From Nitrosomonas sp. (GTDB lineage: Bacteria; Pseudomonadota; Gammaproteobacteria; Burkholderiales; Nitrosomonadaceae), in NCBI GenBank assembly GCA_024282035.1, contig JAMWZR010000001.1:62001-126000 (forward strand): 64,000 nt of DNA, written 5' to 3'. Within the stretch, counting starts at the first letter, position 1. Every line of letters begins with the position of its first letter. The notes under the pieces are model-generated. The model was given only the letters and a program-made list of their open reading frames with translations. It was not told the origin of the DNA and ran no database searches. Of the stretch, positions 38,790 to 51,700 are shown piece by piece. Made by a program: the position numbers and the translations under genes.

Positions 38790-38970
38790 AGCAGCTCCCA
38801 CGTTACGATGAACAGCGTATTTTCTTAAACCTACTGCTGGAGTTGTATCTCCAATTAATCGATGAGCACGTTATGCAGAGTTTCGATTTCGTTCTATCGG
38901 GAAAATAACTCACGACGTAACACACTGCGCAGGCGGGTCAGCAACCAATTATTTTCAGGAGCAGTCTGCT

Positions 38971-41394
<2,424 letters not shown>

Positions 41395-41470
41395 TTATGG
41401 TGTTTGTATGATGATGAAATGTAAATGAACCGTAGCGTGATGAAACTTTGTGGGTTTTCGCATTCTGCAA

Positions 41471-42586
41471 TCAGATGCGCATGGGCATGACTATGTATTT
41501 GAATGCATCATTTCCTGGTATCGTCATCAGTACGCTGCTGTTGGCGTTTTCCAGTGCACACAGCACCGTGTCGCTATTGATGTGATTCAGCAGATCGAGT
41601 AGATAGGTAATGTTCAGACTGATATCGATGGGTTCGCTGTCATACTGGATTTCCAGCTCTTCCTGGGCTTCTTCCTGCTCGTTGTTCTTGCACACGATGC
41701 ACAGGTTGTTTTGTCCGAGTATCAGGCGCACGCCACGAAATTTTTCACTTTGATTGGACAGGATCGATACCCTTTGTAAAGCTTGTAAAAATGTCTGGCG
41801 CCCGATTTCGAAAAATTTCGTGTTCTTGGTCGGAATAACCCGATTGTAATCGGGAAATTTTCCATCAATGATCTTGGAAGTGAGAACAATATCAGAAAAG
41901 GTGAAACGCGCCTTGTTCTGAAAATATTCGATGCTCACTGTGTCGTCACTATCATTGAGCAGTTTCGACAATTCAAATACGGCTTTGCGTGGCAGAATGA
42001 TTTCCTGTTTCTTCTGGGCTTCATCCAGGGTGATGGCGAGATAAGACAGACGATGTCCGTCCGTACCGACTCCAATCAACCTCTGATCTTCAACCAGTAA
42101 CAACAAGCCATTCAGATAATAGCGAATGTCCTGCTGCGCCACGGCAAACTGCACATGATGCAGAAGTTTCTTCAAGTCACTTTGTTTGAGTGTAACCGTT
42201 ACATCCGATTTTCCTTCCTCGGCCATTTCCGGAAAATCTTCTGCGGGCAATATTTGCAGATTGAACGCGCTTTTAGCCGATCTGACATGCAGATGATCGT
42301 CCTGTCGTGTCAACGATACTTCGGCATTGCTATTCAGCGAACGCAGAATATCCTGGAGCTTTTTGGCCGAAACCGTTAGTGCGTAGTTTTGCTGCGATTC
42401 AGTATCGCTGATCGTCGATGTCTGGATTTGTATTTCCAGATCAGAGGTCAAAAAGGTCAGCTTTTCTGCTTTTTGCTGTAACAGAACATTGGATAGAATG
42501 GGTAAAGTCTGACGACGTTCTACGATTCCGGTAACCGTTTGCAAAGGTTTCAACAGTAAATCACGGTTTGTTTTTAATAGAAGCAT
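41471..42586 (-). CDS. dnaN: DNA polymerase III beta sliding clamp
   Basis: A 371-residue three-domain clamp: MLLLKTNRDLLLKPLQTVTG at the start, GVGTDGHRLSYL in the centre, and MPMRI, the usual DnaN end. It forms a ring around DNA and tethers Pol III. It is downstream of dnaA, with 190 bases of likely origin or promoter DNA between. Confidence 0.97.
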   Translation of the reverse strand: MLLLKTNRDLLLKPLQTVTGIVERRQTLPILSNVLLQQKAEKLTFLTSDLEIQIQTSTISDTESQQNYALTVSAKKLQDILRSLNSNAEVSLTRQDDHLHVRSAKSAFNLQILPAEDFPEMAEEGKSDVTVTLKQSDLKKLLHHVQFAVAQQDIRYYLNGLLLLVEDQRLIGVGTDGHRLSYLAITLDEAQKKQEIILPRKAVFELSKLLNDSDDTVSIEYFQNKARFTFSDIVLTSKIIDGKFPDYNRVIPTKNTKFFEIGRQTFLQALQRVSILSNQSEKFRGVRLILGQNNLCIVCKNNEQEEAQEELEIQYDSEPIDISLNITYLLDLLNHINSDTVLCALENANSSVLMTIPGNDAFKYIVMPMRI

Positions 42587-42776
42587 TGATATAAAAAATT
42601 AATGATAGTTAGATAATGTAGCCTGTTTTCTTGTATATTTTCCAACAATTCATGAATATCAACAAGATACTGAAAATTTTTGAACGGTATGATGCCGGTA
42701 TAACGACGGGATAAATTGTGGATAAAAATGACGGATTTTTATTTTCACCTGTTATGCACAAGTTATTCAATTGTTA
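42587..42776. other. dnaA-dnaN intergenic region with DnaA boxes (candidate oriC)
   Basis: This AT-rich gap holds a perfect DnaA box on the minus strand (TGTGGATAA at 42717-42725) and a second on the plus strand (TTATGCACA at 42752-42760, fits TTWTNCACA). A weaker TTTTCACC lies at 42743-42750. The AT-rich part (42587-42660) could be the unwinding element. Two good boxes next to dnaA and dnaN make this the best oriC candidate in the window; a role in dnaN regulation is the alternative. Only 72 bases separate dnaA from panC, and no box was found there. Confidence 0.55.
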
Positions 42777-44153
42777 TTAACCGCGTAAAATCAGGATCAG
42801 GGCATTAAAATCCCGGCTCACTACAGGATCTGAATTGCGTAATTCGTTTATTTTTCGATAACCATGCAGTACGGTGGTGTGATCCCTACCTCCAAACGCT
42901 TCACCGATATCGGGCAAGCTCAGTGAAGTCAATTCTTTGGCGATGGCCATCGCCATTTGGCGCGGTCTTGCGACAACCCGAGTGCGTTTTTTTGAATACA
43001 TGTCCGATACTTTGATTTTGTAATAATCAGCTACCGTTTTCTGAATGTTCTCAATCGAAATCTGGCGGCTTTGTACGGCCAGGAGATCCTTGAGGGCTTC
43101 CTTGGCCAGATCGAGTGAGATGTCCTGACTGATGAAGCGAGAAAAGGCCATGACACGCTTCAGGGCACCTTCCAGTTCACGGACGTTGGACCGAATATGT
43201 TTGGCAATGAAGAAAGCGACATTTTCATCCAGGCGGATTTTTTCCATCTCGGCTTTTTTGAGTAGGATGGCTACACGCATTTCCAGTTCCGGCGGTTCGA
43301 TGGCAACCGTCAATCCCCATCCGAAACGGGACACCAGACGTTCTTCCAGTCCGGATATTTCTTTTGGATATGAGTCACAGGTGATGATGACCTGTTTGTG
43401 AGTTTCAATTAGCGCATTGAAAGCATAAAAGAATTCTTCCTGAGTGCGGTTTTTTCCACCGAAAAACTGCACATCATCAACCAGCAGTAGATCCAGCGAG
43501 TGATAGTACAGCTTGAATTTGTCGAAGGCCTTGTGTTGATAGGCGCTAACGACATCGGATACATACTTTTCTGCATGGACATAGCGGATCTTGGCATGTC
43601 TGTTGTTTTGGTGCACGTAATTGCCAATAGCCTGAATCAGATGTGTTTTCCCCAATCCCACGCCACCGTAGATGAATAAAGGATTGTATGCGGTACCTGG
43701 GGATTCGGCGACCTGAATGGCACCTGCGCGCGCCAGTTGATTGGCTTTACCAGTCACGAAATTGTCGAAGGTGAAATTGGGATTCAGTCGAGTGGGATTT
43801 TTCTTGGCGACTGGTTGCACCAGTGTCGATTCCACCACAAGCGGCTCCTGAACCTGAGGTATGATCGGAACAGGAGGAGGATTATTTGCTTCAGCTTGTT
43901 CGGCCAGTTTGATATGAAACTGCACTTTTTGGGCAAAATAACCCTGTGCCATGGTTTCGATATGCGTAATGAAGTTGTCCTTGACCCACTGCGATACAAA
44001 ACGATTGGGAGCAATCAATACTACGTCGTGATCATCGTTGAATTCGGGATCGATTTGCAGCGGTCTGATCCAGGTATTGAATTGCTGCGCATTTAACTCT
44101 TTTTGAAAATGATCAAGGCAAGATAACCAGAAAGTATTGAGTGATTGCATCAT
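42777..44153 (-). CDS. dnaA: Chromosomal replication initiator DnaA
   Basis: A 458-residue protein. The AAA+ domain has Walker A GGVGLGKTHL and Walker B LLVDDVQFF. The C-terminal DNA-binding domain has RPRQMAMAIAKELT and the signature GGRDHTTVLHGYRKI. Tandem Met codons at the start (44153 and 44150) leave one-codon uncertainty. It is transcribed leftward in the order dnaA-dnaN-gyrB. It opens the origin and recruits DnaB. Confidence 0.97.
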   Translation of the reverse strand: MMQSLNTFWLSCLDHFQKELNAQQFNTWIRPLQIDPEFNDDHDVVLIAPNRFVSQWVKDNFITHIETMAQGYFAQKVQFHIKLAEQAEANNPPPVPIIPQVQEPLVVESTLVQPVAKKNPTRLNPNFTFDNFVTGKANQLARAGAIQVAESPGTAYNPLFIYGGVGLGKTHLIQAIGNYVHQNNRHAKIRYVHAEKYVSDVVSAYQHKAFDKFKLYYHSLDLLLVDDVQFFGGKNRTQEEFFYAFNALIETHKQVIITCDSYPKEISGLEERLVSRFGWGLTVAIEPPELEMRVAILLKKAEMEKIRLDENVAFFIAKHIRSNVRELEGALKRVMAFSRFISQDISLDLAKEALKDLLAVQSRQISIENIQKTVADYYKIKVSDMYSKKRTRVVARPRQMAMAIAKELTSLSLPDIGEAFGGRDHTTVLHGYRKINELRNSDPVVSRDFNALILILRG

Positions 44154-44225
44154 TTTTTGTTCTTCTCTGCTTGAGAATTCACAGCCACTGATGGCTGGAT
44201 TTCACATTACAAAAAATTGTTGATC

Positions 44226-45050
44226 TTAAATTTCTAGGTTGTCGATCAAACGGGTCTTGTCCAACCAGGCTGCACCTAAAAGGATCAAGTCTTGGTCGCC
44301 AGTTTGCGCAGGCATAAAGGACAAACGATTGTGAATACGCAGATAATCGACTTTCCACCCGCGATTTTCCAGCCATGTCTTGGCTTGTTGCTGCAATTCC
44401 GGAAAATTTTTCTGACCGGAAATTATTTTTTGTTTGGTATGAAGAAGAGCCTGATACAGGTGACAGGCTTCTGTGCGCTGTGAAGTATTCAGATATCGAT
44501 TTCGTGAACTGAGTGCCAGACCGTCGGCAGCACGAACTGTTTCACCGGCCTGCACTGCAACCGGTATGTTCAGCTGTTTAACCATTTCGCGTACGATGTG
44601 CAATTGCTGGTAATCCTTTTTGCCAAATATAGCTATATCAGGTTGAATAATATTGAATAATTTCAGTACTATTGTTGCAACGCCACGAAAAAAGCCAGGA
44701 CGAAATTCACCTTCGAGGGTATCTGCTACAGGTGGTAATGCTAACAAGAAATCCTGTTGCGTTGGGAAAAGAATTTTCTCGTCAGGTGCAAAAAGGGTAT
44801 TGACATTTAACTCAGATAGTACACTGCAATCTTCCTCGAAAGTGCGAGGATAGCGATCAAAATCCTCATGTGGAAGGAACTGCAAGCGATTGACAAAAAT
44901 ACTGACAACGACATGATCAGCCTGCTGCTGTGCTTGTTTCACCAGAGCAAGATGTCCAGCATGCAGGTTGCCCATGGTGGGCACGAAAGCAATAGTGGAA
45001 CAGCTTTTCAAGTTACGACGTAACTCGGTTATTTCACGGTAGATTTTCAT
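44226..45050 (-). CDS. panC: Pantothenate synthetase
   Basis: A 274-residue cytoplasmic ligase. PTMGNLHAGHLAL holds the HIGH-like ATP motif. FGKKDYQQLHIVREMVKQLN and DGLALSSRNRYL are the other signatures. It joins pantoate and beta-alanine using ATP. Last gene of the pcnB-folK-panB-panC operon, 14 bases after panB. Confidence 0.96.
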   Translation of the reverse strand: MKIYREITELRRNLKSCSTIAFVPTMGNLHAGHLALVKQAQQQADHVVVSIFVNRLQFLPHEDFDRYPRTFEEDCSVLSELNVNTLFAPDEKILFPTQQDFLLALPPVADTLEGEFRPGFFRGVATIVLKLFNIIQPDIAIFGKKDYQQLHIVREMVKQLNIPVAVQAGETVRAADGLALSSRNRYLNTSQRTEACHLYQALLHTKQKIISGQKNFPELQQQAKTWLENRGWKVDYLRIHNRLSFMPAQTGDQDLILLGAAWLDKTRLIDNLEI

Positions 45051-45064
45051 GCGACGAACAGCCG

Positions 45065-45856
45065 TTAAAATTCGTGTTCTTGATCTGGAAAGCGATTGGT
45101 TTTGACAGCCTGGACAAAATCTTCCACTGCCTGACGGATATTGCCATTTCCAGCCATGAAATCCCTGACGAAACGGGGTTTCTTTCCTCTAAACAATCCC
45201 AGTAAATCATGCAGCACCAAAACTTGTGCAGAACAGCCTGCACCTGCGCCAATCCCGATGGTCGGAATGGAAATACTTTGTGTAATCGTGTTGGCCAGCC
45301 TAGCTGGAATCAATTCGAGAACGAGTAATCCTGCACCGGCGTTTTCTAGGATTTTGGCATCGGTAAGTAGTTGTTGGGCCGAGCCATCGGTATTTCCTTG
45401 AACCTTGTAACCACCCAGTTGATGAACAGACTGCGGCGTCAAACCAATATGTGCGCAAACCGGAATACCACGCCGGGTAAGAAACGTGACTGTTTCTGCC
45501 ATGAGTTGTCCACCTTCTATTTTGACCATATGCGCACCGGCAGCCATGATTCTGACTGCATTGGCATAGGCTTGTTCGGGTGAACCTTGGTAGCTGCCAA
45601 ATGGCATGTCGGCCATGATGAATGCCTTGCTGGCGCCGCGTGCAACACAACGAGTATGGTAAACGATGTTATCAAGTGTGACAGCCAGGGTTGTGGCTTC
45701 ACCATGTAATACATTACCCAGTGAATCCCCAATCAATAGCGCATCGACCCCGGCTTGTTCTAGGATATGGGCAAAAGTGGCATCGTAGCAGGTCAACACG
45801 GTAAATTTGTCATTGTTTCGTGACATTTCCTGCAAAGTAGCCAAAGTCGTTCTCAT
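45065..45856 (-). CDS. panB: Ketopantoate hydroxymethyltransferase
   Basis: A 263-residue TIM-barrel enzyme. VLTCYDATFAHILEQAGVDA, LIGDSLGN and the metal-binding DMPFGSYQ segment are typical. VKIEGG and GGYKVQG follow. It makes ketopantoate from alpha-ketoisovalerate and methylene-tetrahydrofolate. folK, upstream by 18 bases, supplies folate. Confidence 0.96.
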   Translation of the reverse strand: MRTTLATLQEMSRNNDKFTVLTCYDATFAHILEQAGVDALLIGDSLGNVLHGEATTLAVTLDNIVYHTRCVARGASKAFIMADMPFGSYQGSPEQAYANAVRIMAAGAHMVKIEGGQLMAETVTFLTRRGIPVCAHIGLTPQSVHQLGGYKVQGNTDGSAQQLLTDAKILENAGAGLLVLELIPARLANTITQSISIPTIGIGAGAGCSAQVLVLHDLLGLFRGKKPRFVRDFMAGNGNIRQAVEDFVQAVKTNRFPDQEHEF

Positions 45857-45874
45857 GATTTGATCCAGAAGAAT

Positions 45875-46372
45875 CTACGCACTGATTTTTTCCAGGGATT
45901 GCCCGCTACAGGCAGACAATAAGGGCAGAATTGCCCCACATCCTGGAATCGTGCAGTCCGGTGCAATTTCATGTAGCGGCTGTAGAACAAAAGCACGTTG
46001 CGTCATACGGGGATGAGGAATGATGAGTTTTTCTTCATGGCATTCTAGGTCATCATACAGCAAGATGTCGAGATCAAGGGTACGAGGTGCATTCAATGAC
46101 TCTCGAACCCGTCCGTGGCGTTGTTCGATAGCCAGAATGGCGTGTAGTAGATCGTGGGGTGCAAGCGTTGTTTCCAGGCATGCCACGGCATTGATGAAAT
46201 CCGGTTGATCCAATTTACCGATCGGTGCGGTGCGATACAATGACGATCGGCTGACAAGTCGACTTTGCGGCAATTGCTCGAGTTCGACCAGGGCCTGTTG
46301 CAATTGCAAAATGGGGTTTTCCAGATTACTGCCCAGCGCAATGAAGGCCAGAACGGGTTTGATATCCATCAT
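45875..46372 (-). CDS. folK: 6-hydroxymethyl-7,8-dihydropterin pyrophosphokinase
   Basis: A 165-residue kinase. It starts with VLAFIALGSNLENP and contains the HPPK signature APRTLDLDILLYDD and IPHPRMTQRAFVLQPLHEIA. It transfers pyrophosphate from ATP in folate synthesis. Tandem Met codons leave the start uncertain by one codon. Eight bases separate it from pcnB. Confidence 0.95.
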   Translation of the reverse strand: MMDIKPVLAFIALGSNLENPILQLQQALVELEQLPQSRLVSRSSLYRTAPIGKLDQPDFINAVACLETTLAPHDLLHAILAIEQRHGRVRESLNAPRTLDLDILLYDDLECHEEKLIIPHPRMTQRAFVLQPLHEIAPDCTIPGCGAILPLLSACSGQSLEKISA

Positions 46373-46380
46373 TCTTGATC

Positions 46381-47766
46381 TTACGATTGATCGGATTGAA
46401 TCGGTGTCTCGGTTTCACCAGTTGTACGGACGGCGGATTTTTTTCGAGTGCGTCTTTTACGTTTTTTTTGGATGGGACCTTGCGTGGACAGCATTTTTTC
46501 ACGTTTTTCCGCATCCGAAGTCAGAAAAGTTTTCCACCATTCACCCAGCTCCGGACTCAATTCACCGCTCTCGCAACGCAACAGCATAAAATCATAAGCC
46601 GCACGGAAGCGCGGATGGGTGATCAGGCGAAATGGCTTGCGTCCGATTCGGATCTCAAAACGGGGTTGCATCGACCAGATTTCCTGTATGGTCGCATCAA
46701 AACGACGCGGAATGGCCAGTTTTTCATGTTGTAGCGAAAGAACCTTGTCGATGGCATCAAAGAGTGCTGGCATGGGCTTTTCACCCTTGGTCTGCAAGGT
46801 GTTCCAGCTCGACAGAACTTCATGCCAGAGCAGGATGGCAAACAGGAATCCGGGTGAAACCGGCTTATTCTGACGAACTCTTTCGTCGGTATTTTTCAGG
46901 GCAATGGTGATGAAACGTTCACCCAGCGGTTGTTCAAGAATTACATCCAGCATGGGAAGTAATCCATGGTGCAAACCCTGGCTGCGCAACTCGACCACAC
47001 AGGACAGCGCATGACCGGATAGCAGCAGTTTCAGCATTTCATCGAATAACCGGGACGGTGGAACGTTTTGCAATAATGGTGCCAGATCGGCAATGGGGTG
47101 TGCCGTTGCGGAATCGATCTGCATTTGCAGCTTGCATGCCAAGCGCACGGCACGCAGCAGTCGCACGGGATCCTCACGGTAGCGTTGAGTCGGATCGCCG
47201 ATGATACGTAACGTTTTGGTCTTGATGTCTTCATAGCCCTGCAAGTAATCCAGGATTTCTTCCCGGGCAGGATCGTAATACAGGGCGTTGACGGTAAAAT
47301 CGCGGCGTACGGCGTCTTCTTCCTGGTTGCCAAAGACATTGTCGTTCAGTAGACGACCATGCTCGTCAGTCTGGGTGAATGATTCGTCCTCATCGTTTGA
47401 GGGTGTATTCCCACGAAAAGTAGAGACTTCGATGATTTCCGCACCGCACATGACGTGTACCAGACGAAAACGCCGTCCGATGATGCGCGAGCGCCGGAAT
47501 ATCTTATGCACTTCTTCGGGAGTGGCATTCGTGGCAATATCGAAATCCTTCGGTGTCAAACCCATCAGCAAATCACGGACTGCTCCACCGACGATATATG
47601 CCGAATAGCCTGCTTGCTGGATTTGCATGGCGGTTTTCAGTGCGCACGGAGTGATCTGGTTGCGACGGATACCGTGCTGCTTGAATGGAATAGTATCGGG
47701 CACTGCAGTAGATGCGGGAACCGCCGATGTGCGATTGAAAACCTTGCGAAGAAATTTACGGATCAT
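46381..47766 (-). CDS. pcnB: Poly(A) polymerase I
   Basis: A 461-residue class II nucleotidyltransferase. GGAVRDLLMGLTPKDFDIAT binds metal; RRDFTVNALYYD follows. The basic C-terminus (KKRKRRTRKKSA) and the FRLITHPRFRAAYDFMLLR segment are typical of PcnB rather than Cca; there is no HD motif. It adds poly(A) tails that promote RNA decay. The nearby pan/fol operon order is the common proteobacterial one. It is convergent with nothing and directly follows rnpB (105-base gap). Confidence 0.94.
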   Translation of the reverse strand: MIRKFLRKVFNRTSAVPASTAVPDTIPFKQHGIRRNQITPCALKTAMQIQQAGYSAYIVGGAVRDLLMGLTPKDFDIATNATPEEVHKIFRRSRIIGRRFRLVHVMCGAEIIEVSTFRGNTPSNDEDESFTQTDEHGRLLNDNVFGNQEEDAVRRDFTVNALYYDPAREEILDYLQGYEDIKTKTLRIIGDPTQRYREDPVRLLRAVRLACKLQMQIDSATAHPIADLAPLLQNVPPSRLFDEMLKLLLSGHALSCVVELRSQGLHHGLLPMLDVILEQPLGERFITIALKNTDERVRQNKPVSPGFLFAILLWHEVLSSWNTLQTKGEKPMPALFDAIDKVLSLQHEKLAIPRRFDATIQEIWSMQPRFEIRIGRKPFRLITHPRFRAAYDFMLLRCESGELSPELGEWWKTFLTSDAEKREKMLSTQGPIQKKRKRRTRKKSAVRTTGETETPIQSDQS

Positions 47767-47871
47767 TGCGTCTGTATGAGAGATCCTGTATCAATTGCTC
47801 AATTGCAGCGAATAACCATTGTGCATCAAAAAAACCGATCCTTATCAAAATTTTGTAAACCCAGAGTTTGA

Positions 47872-48168
47872 TGAAGCTGACCGATAAGCCGGGTTCTGTC
47901 GTGGACAGTCATTCCTCTAGATGCGCGGTTACCCGAGCACTCAAGCAACCTACCCGCAGGCTCTGCGAGCAACGTCAACGCCTGCCTATTTGGTCTTGCT
48001 CCGGATGGAGGTTACCGCGTTTCACCGTAACTGAATACGCTCGTCTCTGTGGCCCTGTTCCTCGCCTCGCGGCGGACGGTCATTAACCGTCATCCTGCTC
48101 TGTGGAGCCCGGACTTTCCTCTCCCTGTATTCACTAAGAATACAGGCAGCGACTGCCTGGCCAGCTTC
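47872..48168 (-). ncRNA. rnpB: RNase P RNA
   Basis: On the minus strand the RNA starts GAAGCTGGCCAGGCAGTCGC and continues GAGGAAAGTCCGGGCTCC. It contains GGAGCAAGACCAAATAGG and ends AATGACTGTCCACGACAGAA then CCCGGCTTATCGGTCAGCTT. These are the universal P4 and CR-I to CR-V blocks of bacterial type A RNase P RNA. About 297 nt, roughly 80 shorter than E. coli M1. The missing part lies in the specificity domain: after ACAGAGACGAGCG it goes almost directly to GGTAACCTCC, so P13/P14 and most of P12 appear reduced. It processes tRNA 5' ends. Confidence 0.95.
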
Positions 48169-48728
48169 ATCGGCCATTTTATCAATATATTGAGTAGGGA
48201 GATGACAAATTTGCATTGTAAGAGCGTTACACCATTGTTGTGTAGTTCGGTGGTTAATCAAATTTAAGTGCAGCATAAAAATGCTGGCCGTATTTGTAAG
48301 CAGTTGATGAATATTTTCTTTGTAGTTAATTATTTTGAAAAAATGTGTTTTATTTACTGGTGATTTCATATTTTCATGATGAAAAATGCCGATAATGGCG
48401 CTATCCTCGAAATAGTGCGTTGCTTAAAATAGCCAAGTTGCACTTCATGCGGATACGCTAAAGGCCATCGCGCATTTTGTTTCAAAAACATTAAAGATCA
48501 ATGTGTCAAATTGTCGCACCCGGATGAATATGACGTTCATCGGGCGGACAGAAAATTGTTCAGGAAACACTGAACCAGGTAACGAGCAGCGGTCAGGAAG
48601 GTACAATCAGAGGAAAAACTGGTTTATCCAGCAGTAAATTGCTTTCTGCACCGCATGATCGAATGCCATGGTCATGAGTTTCCCTAAAAGCAGTATCTTT
48701 TTCCATCACAATTTATCCCAGATTGCCT
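48169..48728. other. 560-base gap between rnpB and mscK
   Basis: Holds the rnpB promoter on its left: on the minus strand TTGTCA (48203-48208) and TAAAAT (48176-48181) are candidate -35 and -10 boxes, though 21 bases apart. A small CAGCAT-AAAA-ATGCTG hairpin lies at 48271-48286. No convincing gene was seen. The rest presumably holds the mscK promoter. Confidence 0.45.
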
Positions 48729-51700
48729 ATGTTCCAGCTGAATGACAAATCGCTGTTTTTTTTCTTTTGGTTAAGCTGTTTCCTGATACTCGTAATGTTG
48801 TCGGGTAACGCATACTCTAAATCTAAAGGCGAGCCATCGGTGTTCAAGTCCATTGAAGCTGCACGGGTGGCGGTCGATCGCAGCAAAATGAATGACAGCC
48901 AGCGGCAATCCGCTCTGGAATATCTGGAAGCTGCCCGTGCAGATGAGCGCGAGGTACAGACCTTGAAGGAACGTCTGATCGAACTACGGGCTGAAACCGC
49001 TGATCATCCGAAACGCATGGATCAACTGCAAAAAGCATTGGCAACGAATCACGAGCAGGAGCTGCAAGAGTGGTCGAAGCGTTTGCCGACCAATGCCGAC
49101 GGTGAAACGCTGGAGCAAATTCTGGAGCGGGAACGCACCATTATTGCCGATCTGCGTGCACAGATTCAGTCAACTGGCGAGGATCTGGTACTGACGCTAT
49201 CGCGACCAGCCCAGGCGGAAGAGGAGATTGCCACATTGCATCGCCGTATCGAAGACTTGTCCGTACCACTGGTTGTATCCAAGGATGAGCCTGCTGCATT
49301 GCATGAAGCACGAAGCCTGCGCCGCAGTAGCGAGCAGCGGCGACTGCAAGCACTGCTGGAGCTACGTTTGGCCGAGCTGGATACGGCTACACAACGGCAA
49401 AGCCAGAATGAGCTGGTATTGCACGAATTGCGTTATCGCACCGGTTTGCATGAAAAGCGAGTGGAACTCCTGCAACAGCGAATCACCAGCCGGGGTCGGC
49501 GCGAGCTGGAGGTATTGAATGAGCAATTGTTGTTGCAGGAACAGGAACTGGCAGAACTCGGAATCGTGTTTTCTTCGGCAGCAAGGACCAATCGTGCCAT
49601 CGGTGAGGAATTGATAAAGCACAACGAGTTGTTGGCTCGTGATCGCGAGGCATTGGCTACGAATGAACAGGAGCGGGAACAGATTGCGGTCAATTTGCAG
49701 GACAGCAGAACCCGTCTGGACATGGGAAGTGCCAATGAGCGTGTCGGTCGGTGGTTGTGGAGCGAGCGACGACGCTTGAAACCGATTGCGCACTTTCAGC
49801 AGCGCCTGAAGCTGATTCGAGATAATCTGGCCGAAATGCGCCTGGAGCGGGTCATGCTCAACGAGCAGCAAAGGGATTTGCTGGATATCGATACCGTAAC
49901 ACAAGCGTTGATCGATGCACATTTCGATGCCACGAAGGAACACCAGCTCGGTGACGGTGCAAAGAAACAGTTGATGCCGTTGCTGCAGAAGCGCGTTGAA
50001 TTGCTGTTTTTATTGGAATCCATGTTACAGCGGCGGATTGCCACTCTGGAGAGGAGCGAGCAGGCCATGCAGGAACAGATCCAGATCTCGCAGGAGTTGC
50101 AGCAACTGCTGGATCGTCGATTGTTGTGGATACCGGGTCATGGTGTCATTGATGGCGACTGGTTGCAGCGCTTGCCGGATGGCATGCAGGATTTGATCAA
50201 ATTTTCGCGCTTTATCACCCTGAGTGAGCTGGGTTTGAACAATTTTTCTCAACAGCCCCTGCCATGGTTGATCAGCCTGTTGTTCGTATCGCTCCTGCTG
50301 CAACTGCGTTATAGAGCACGTGCGCGTATCGAGGGTCTGGCCATGGATACTTACCAGATCCGCAAGGATAGTTATCAGATGACGGTCAAAGCACTGTGGT
50401 GGACTTTTCTGGCAGCGTTGCCACTGCCGGTGATGTTTGCCTTTTCCGGACAATTATTGCAGCAGGTGGGAAGTCCTGGTCGCTTCAGTCATTCATTTGG
50501 TCAGGCCTGCGTGCTAGTGGTATTGCCGTTGTTGGCGGTGCAATTTTTGCGCTGGGCCAGTATCGAGCGAGGTTTGGGACATGCACATTTTCGCTGGACC
50601 AAGCAGCGTCGTACGGCGTTGCGTCAGTGGCTACCGGTTGCGATGAGTATCTTACCGCTTTATTTCATCAGCTCTCTGGCGTTCATCCGCAAGCATGACC
50701 TGGCTGTCGATGTGCAGGCACGATTGGCCATTGTGTTGAGTTGTGTGATTTTGGCCTGGGTGTTATGGCATTTGCTTGATGTGGGGCGATTATGGGTGAT
50801 ACGCGGGGTGTCCAGCGAACCGTCGTTGTTGCGTAAATCCCTGCGTATCGTGTTGCCGGCAATGCTGCTGTCTGTGGCTGGGTTGGCGTTGGCAGGTTAT
50901 GTTTTTTCTGCTGGTATGATTTTGCAGTCCATGCTGGCCAGTTTCATCGTGATTGTTGCCGTGGTGATTGCCATGGGCATGCTGGCGCGCTGGTTTTTGC
51001 TTGGTGAACGTCGTCTGGCATTGCGTCGGCTGGAGGAACGCCGCCAGGCAGAGGTGCAGGCTGCCGGTGAGTCCGGTGAAGTGATACCCGAGCCGGATGA
51101 AAATATCACCTTGGAACAGGTCAATACGCAGACACAGCGATTGTTGCGGGCTTTGCGACTGAGTCTGCTGGCAGTAGGTCTGATAGCGGTATGGGTGACC
51201 CTATTGCCGGCGATGACCCGTCTGGACGAAATCGTACTATGGCAGATCAGCGATATCGGTGCCGATGGTGCTACCACGCAGCAGCCAGTGACGTTAATGG
51301 CGGTGCTGCTGGGTGTTTTCGCGCTGGCGCTGACTACAGCCGCAGCGCGTAATTTGCCAGGATTGATCGAAATCAGCTTGTTGTCGCATATCCGCATCGA
51401 CGCGGCGTCGCGCTATGCCATTACCAGTGTATTGCGGTATGCCATCGTGATCGGTGGCACCTTGGTGGGTCTGGGATTGCTGGGTATGCGCTGGTCTCAA
51501 TTGCAATGGATGGCGGCTGCTCTGTCGGTGGGGCTGGGGTTTGGTTTGCAGGAAATTTTTGCCAATTTTGTCTCCGGCATCATTTTGCTGTTCGAGCGTC
51601 CCTTCCGGGTTGGCGATGTGATCACGGTCGGCGGTTTTTCCGGCCGTGTCACCAAGATTCGTACTCGTGCCACAACAGTGCTGGATTTTGACAACAAGGA

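Noticed and set aside
48022..48369. Open frame of 115 codons over rnpB
   Set aside because: It covers the conserved RNase P RNA and has no protein family likeness.
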